From Mesaphorura yosii (taxonomy: Eukaryota; Arthropoda; Collembola; Poduromorpha; Tullbergiidae), in contig WIXG01000619.1 in assembly GCA_009869945.1 (NCBI GenBank), positions 1 to 31,830 of the forward strand: 31,830 nt of DNA. The letters are read 5' to 3'. A program made the translations under genes and the position numbers. Positions 28,501-31,830 of this stretch are shown one piece after another. The notes beneath the pieces are model-generated. The model did no database searches and was not told the DNA's origin. It saw only the letters and a program-made list of their open reading frames with translations. How positions within the stretch are numbered: the stretch's first letter is position 1; each line of letters opens with the position of its first letter.

Positions 28501-29450
28501 CACGCGCTGACCGGGTGCGTGCTGCTACCGCGTAGCTTTTCTTACCTCGTGTTATCTTGGCTGTGTTGCAGGGAAGAGTTGAGCAATGGTTTGCAGAGTT
28601 GCATCGCCACCGTTACCGCCTCCGCGGTGAGCCACAGCCACGCCAGCAACTTTGCGTGCCTCCCGCTCGGCGTGCTGCAGGGCGAACTGCTGCAGGAGCT
28701 CTGTGACGTCGCCGAGGAGTTACGCGACTGGGCCCGCCAGGCGGAGTCTCAGCTGGAAGAATTGGGCGGCGAAGAGGAACGCGGCAGGGAGGACGAAGAT
28801 CGAGACGTCGACACTTCGATACCTGCCTCCGCTGCGACTGCAGCGGAGCCGGAAGAGCCCGACGGCTTTTTCGTCCGGTTTCGCGACCCCGAAGAGGAGG
28901 TGGCGACCCTCCGCCAGAAAATGGAACAAGACGTCGCTGCGGCCCAGGCACAAGCCGAGAGAGTCACCAGAAGGCAAGAGTCGCTGCAGGAGAAAATGCT
29001 AGAGGCGGTGGAGCGAATGAAGGGCTGGAACGAGCGGATCGGGAGGATCACCGAAAGGTGGGCGGGCGTTGGCATAGACTTGACCTGACCTGACCTTTGA
29101 CCTGCCCTGCCCTGCATGCAACTCTGTGAACCATTACCGATTGCCACTCTTCCTTGTAGTGCAGTAGTAGCTGGCGTCAATCTTCAAAAATTACAATTCG
29201 TAATTCGAGATTTTGTGCCCCGCAGATTTTCCAACTACTTTCCAAGCAGAGTGGACTCTTAAAAGAGAACCAGAGCCTCCAGAATGAAGTGGCGCTCCTC
29301 AAAACAAAGATTTCGGCGCATGCACACACTCTTCGCCATTTCGACGAGGGGCACGGCGGCGACGGCGATTCTTCGACCTCGACTTCGATGCGCCGAGTCA
29401 CCACCACCGCCAGGCTGACTCGAAGCCTTGGGAATCGAGGAATTCATTAG
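25580..29450 (+). CDS. SDCCAG8: SDCCAG8 orthologue, centrosome/cilium coiled-coil protein
   Basis: Eight exons join in phase: 25580-25869, 26100-26415, 26501-27772, 27854-28001, 28159-28276, 28340-28514, 28681-29057 and 29165-29450, about 993 aa. Exon 3 opens ENLNAAAAADLDPS; YISQLEKETTASRSDL and IIGENESLHERQ match the SDCCAG8 start of coiled coil. LTREKEDLLSTLSRLKEQIG and LELVEQMTVEKAASDLETRR match its most conserved core, and LEQLVQVQNGLLDKLRCECT corresponds to the part before the C-terminus. The end, FQLLSKQSGLLKENQSL, matches the family's LVQLLSKQNQLL. In vertebrates the protein sits at centrioles and the ciliary base. The N-terminal about 200 residues are Ser/Arg- and Ala-rich and not conserved. 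Intron 3 is GC-AG (GAG/GCAAGT). The start Met and the exon 8 acceptor (29164 versus 29225) are the uncertain points. AATAAA at 29559. Confidence 0.78.
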
Positions 29451-29558
29451 CGAGCAGCCGACGCGAACCCTTGAAATTACGAAATTAGTGTTTGGCTTAT
29501 GAGTAATTCCTATAATTCCTTATCAGTATTTGCGCCAACTTTTGACGTGTTTTAGTCC

Positions 29559-29564
29559 AATAAA
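29559..29564 (+). terminator. Polyadenylation signal of the SDCCAG8 orthologue
   Basis: AATAAA 109 bp after the TAG stop codon, the first such hexamer on the plus strand downstream. Confidence 0.5.
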
Positions 29565-29928
29565 TCACAGTTTGCACGATTCTTTCAGAGCTTCAATTTT
29601 TTGTCTTAAAATGCGTTCGAGTAAAGATTTTATTGGGTTCAAACAGTTTTGGGATCAGGCTTTTTTTCCAGCAGCGCAGCGTTCCAGATTGTTCTTTTTC
29701 ACTCGAAAAATCACGCTAAATCTGGTTTAGGCAAACAATTTATTGGCGTTCGAGCAGATTACAAACGAAAAACGAATCTCATCTCAACTTTCGTCTGCAT
29801 TTTTCAGTCGTCTGCTCCTTCACTTGACTTGTCGATGGGTCGAGTCAAGAATCCGATTATCTTCTGTTCTTGTGATCAATTTGTCTCGTAAGTTGTAAGT
29901 TGATTGATGTTGAACAGCCCTCTTAAGC
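29565..29928. other. Stretch without a supported gene
   Basis: AT-rich sequence with short open frames on the plus strand (29530-29730, 29649-29891) that lack family features. The words TTCGAGTAAAGATTTTA and TTCGAGCAGATTACA hint at loosely repeated text but nothing clear. Confidence 0.3.
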
Positions 29929-31174
29929 GTGTTACTTTCAGTTTGTGAAGTTCCACATTTCACGGTCACTCTCAGTTCGCCAGTTTTGTGGAACTGTCTG
30001 CCGACTGACCCCAAGACTTTCGACCTTCGGAATGGACTCCAAGCACCGACTGCGCCTGCGGGCCTTGCCTTGGCTCGTAGCCTCCTGGTTCTGCTCCTGG
30101 GTGAACCGCAAAAGAAGACGGTCGAAGCTAAGTCCTCGGTACTCGGCAGGCAGCCTAACGCGAATGCGAAATTCGGTGACGAGGCCACGGCCCCATTTCC
30201 GAATTTCAGGCCTGGACTGCCCCACCTCCTTTCGAGCCGGCCCCTTTGGCGACAAGACCTGCGAACCGATGCGATGCCCTGCAATACAGAGGAAGACTAC
30301 GCCGCAGCCCAGTTGACCAGACACAAGGCGAAGGTGAACCTCATCAAGCGGATGATTCCCGCTAAAGTCGCTAAAGGAGGGCTGGGGAGATTGGCAGCGT
30401 TCGAAGACTTACAGAAGGCTCCTGCACCTGCACCTGAAGCCAAACTCGACCCGAAGCACGAGCTGATTTGTGTCAAGAGCCTCGGGTGAGCGAAGATCTC
30501 CGGGGTTGTTCCGTTCGGGCCTGGGCTCTTTGATTCCCGTGACCTCCCGTACACCGAAGCATACTGCGGATCCGTTCATCCCCTTCAGCACCCGACCTGC
30601 GTGACCTACATCCGTCCCCGGTCTGGACCTGGGAGGAAGATGACTCCGCCACCGCCAACGTCATGGGTTATCATTGAGGGGATCGGGGGCGACCAGGCCA
30701 AGACCTGGTTCACGGACTTTGTGGCGACAGACGGCGACTGGAAGAAGGGTGAACTGAAAGGCAAGATTCAGATCCGATCAGCCGAGAGACCCCTGGCGGG
30801 CTACCCCACCGATCCCAACGAAGGCCTGATTTGCTTCAGGCAGAGCAAGGAACACCGGGAAATGATGAACCCAAAGCCGAATCAAGGCCGCTCGTCTGGC
30901 AAATCGAGTCGGAGAAACTCCTGGCGGTGATTGAACGGGTAGAGAAGGCCGTGGCGGCAGAAGCATTCCCGAAATACATCATCACTGGCTGGGGCAGCTT
31001 CGCGGGACGGTCTTCGCACACGTTCAGCCCCGACCAGGAAGGCCCACGCCATAGCTGCTTACATGGGCGCGGGCACAGCTCCTGACACTCGATGGGGCTC
31101 TGGCGGCCGAGCTGGAAAGCAAGCACGAACTTAATTGGTTTGCGAACATCACTGGTCGCACTTTGCGAGAGTAG
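29929..31174 (+). pseudogene. Unrecognised decayed gene
   Basis: A plus-strand frame (29929-30489) contains a plausible coding piece, TEEDYAAAQLTRHKAKVNLI then KRMIPAKVAKGGLGRLAAFE, ending at a GTGAGC donor near 30486. After an acceptor-like CCCCTTCAG (30591) a piece reads HPDLRDLHPSPVWTWEEDDS, then shifts near 30665 to GGDQAKTWFTDFVATDGDWK and PLAGYPTDPNEGLICF, shifts near 30838 to ESEKLLAVIERVEKAVAAEA and PKYIITGWGSFAGRSSHTFS, and shifts twice more near 31045 and 31075 to end LLTLDGALAAELESKHELNW at TAG 31174. Each piece is protein-like, so one gene with about four indels is the simplest reading. I do not recognise the family. No transposon hallmark is seen. Confidence 0.42.
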
Positions 31175-31321
31175 AACGTAAAATCAGCTTCAGCTGGATA
31201 CTTTCTTGATATTAAAAGCTTGCCAACTAGTAATGGAGTAAGTAATTAATTCCGATGGGATTAACAAGGTCAGATCAACTATCTCTTGACTTGGCTCCTA
31301 ACTCTCGACCGACTTCACTCT

Positions 31322-31830
31322 ACAGCGCAGCGCACAGCCTCATCGGCGATAGCAATAGGCTTCCTCGCGCTCTAAAACGGACTCTCCGCCTCACTCCTCC
31401 GCCAAGTCACCTACTCCACGACCAGGTTTGGCATCTACGAAGTCGGGAAGCAGTGGCTCACTCCGCCCGGCGCCACGGACATCCCCTTCATTCAGAAAGT
31501 GCTGCTCGCGGGCGTCAGCGGGGCGTGCGGAGGGTTCGTCGGCACGCCGGGCGACATGGTCAACGTCCGCATGCAGAATGACATCAAACTGCGGACGGAG
31601 AGCAGGCGCAAGTAAGCCACAGCCTAATTCAAGGGTGCCTATTTCAATTTGTCGCTTACAAACGGAACACTGAGCCCCCCGAGCCAAGGATTAATTCATC
31701 ACTTTGCTCTTTTCAGCTACAAACACGCAATCGACGGGGTTCTGAAGGTCATCCGCCACGAAGGAGTGACCAAAGTCTTTTCTGGAGCTTCCACCGCGAC
31801 GGTGCGAGCGACAATCATGACGATTGGCCA
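31322..31830 (+). CDS. SLC25A10: Mitochondrial dicarboxylate carrier (SLC25A10-like), partial
   Basis: The right edge cuts this gene. Exon text reads GFLALxNGLSASLLRQVTYS, TTRFGIYEVGKQWL, then the second-repeat signature GGFVGTPGDMVNVRMQND (PxDxVxxR). A GTAAGC donor at 31612 and a CTCTTTTCAG acceptor at 31716 join in phase into NYKHAIDGVLKVIRHEGVTK and VFSGASTATVRATIMTIGQ at the window end. This matches transmembrane helices 2-4 of the dicarboxylate carrier, which exchanges malate or succinate for phosphate across the inner mitochondrial membrane. At x, where the family has Tyr, the sequence is TAA (31373-31375), a nonsense change or a base error; frames upstream of it (from an acceptor-like CTCTACAG at 31327) are less clear. 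The gene may therefore be broken. Confidence 0.78.

Noticed and set aside
1..31830. CRISPR arrays, bacterial operons, integrons or phage modules
   Set aside because: Spliceosomal introns, polyadenylation signals and animal families throughout; no regular direct-repeat/spacer pattern.

Overview
The window looks like nuclear DNA of an arthropod, most likely a hexapod of the springtail type. The reasons are compact genes with short GT-AG introns (often 50-110 bp), AATAAA signals close to stop codons, animal protein families (M1 aminopeptidase, SDCCAG8, mitochondrial dicarboxylate carrier, clan-2-like P450), an AA15-type lytic polysaccharide monooxygenase and a secreted Kelch protein. The springtail placement is inference from gene content and was not tested by any search. 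There is no operon structure.

Layout. 0.3-1.5 kb holds a frameshifted, secreted P-loop GTPase pseudogene. 1.9-3.5 kb has three candidate genes for short secreted peptides on both strands. 3.6-4.4 kb is an ankyrin pseudogene (minus strand). 5.1-8.2 kb is an intact four-exon M1 aminopeptidase, convergent with an unrecognised two-exon minus-strand gene (8.4-9.1 kb). 9.4-11.8 kb is an intact single-exon NLR-like protein (CARD-like, NB-ARC, TPR). 11.8-16.4 kb is a graveyard: a broken unknown minus-strand gene, a hAT transposase tail, a C2H2 zinc-finger remnant, a short gene built from a piece of an NLR paralogue, and a Myb/SANT transposon-type gene. 16.7-18.4 kb carries two cytochrome P450 pieces in the wrong order, both with nonsense mutations. 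18.8-19.8 kb is a GC-rich Tc1/mariner-like transposase ORF. 20.4-22.5 kb has a truncated F-box gene running into a tandem repeat, a small secreted protein, a broken CUB gene and a Cys-rich secreted domain. 22.8-23.5 kb is an intact AA15-like LPMO. 23.7-25.2 kb is a broken secreted Kelch gene with an internal duplication. 25.6-29.5 kb is a complete SDCCAG8 orthologue (eight coding exons, one GC-AG intron). 29.9-31.2 kb is an unrecognised decayed gene, and the window ends inside an SLC25A10-like carrier.

The genes do not form one pathway. Intact cellular genes (M1 peptidase, NLR-like, LPMO, SDCCAG8) stand among broken members of multigene families and transposon debris, as in an accessory region that turns over quickly. 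Several frameshifts lie in or next to homopolymer runs and could be assembly errors, but the in-frame nonsense codons in the ankyrin, P450 and Kelch loci point to genuine decay. I found no rRNA, no CRISPR array and no tRNA that I could support.
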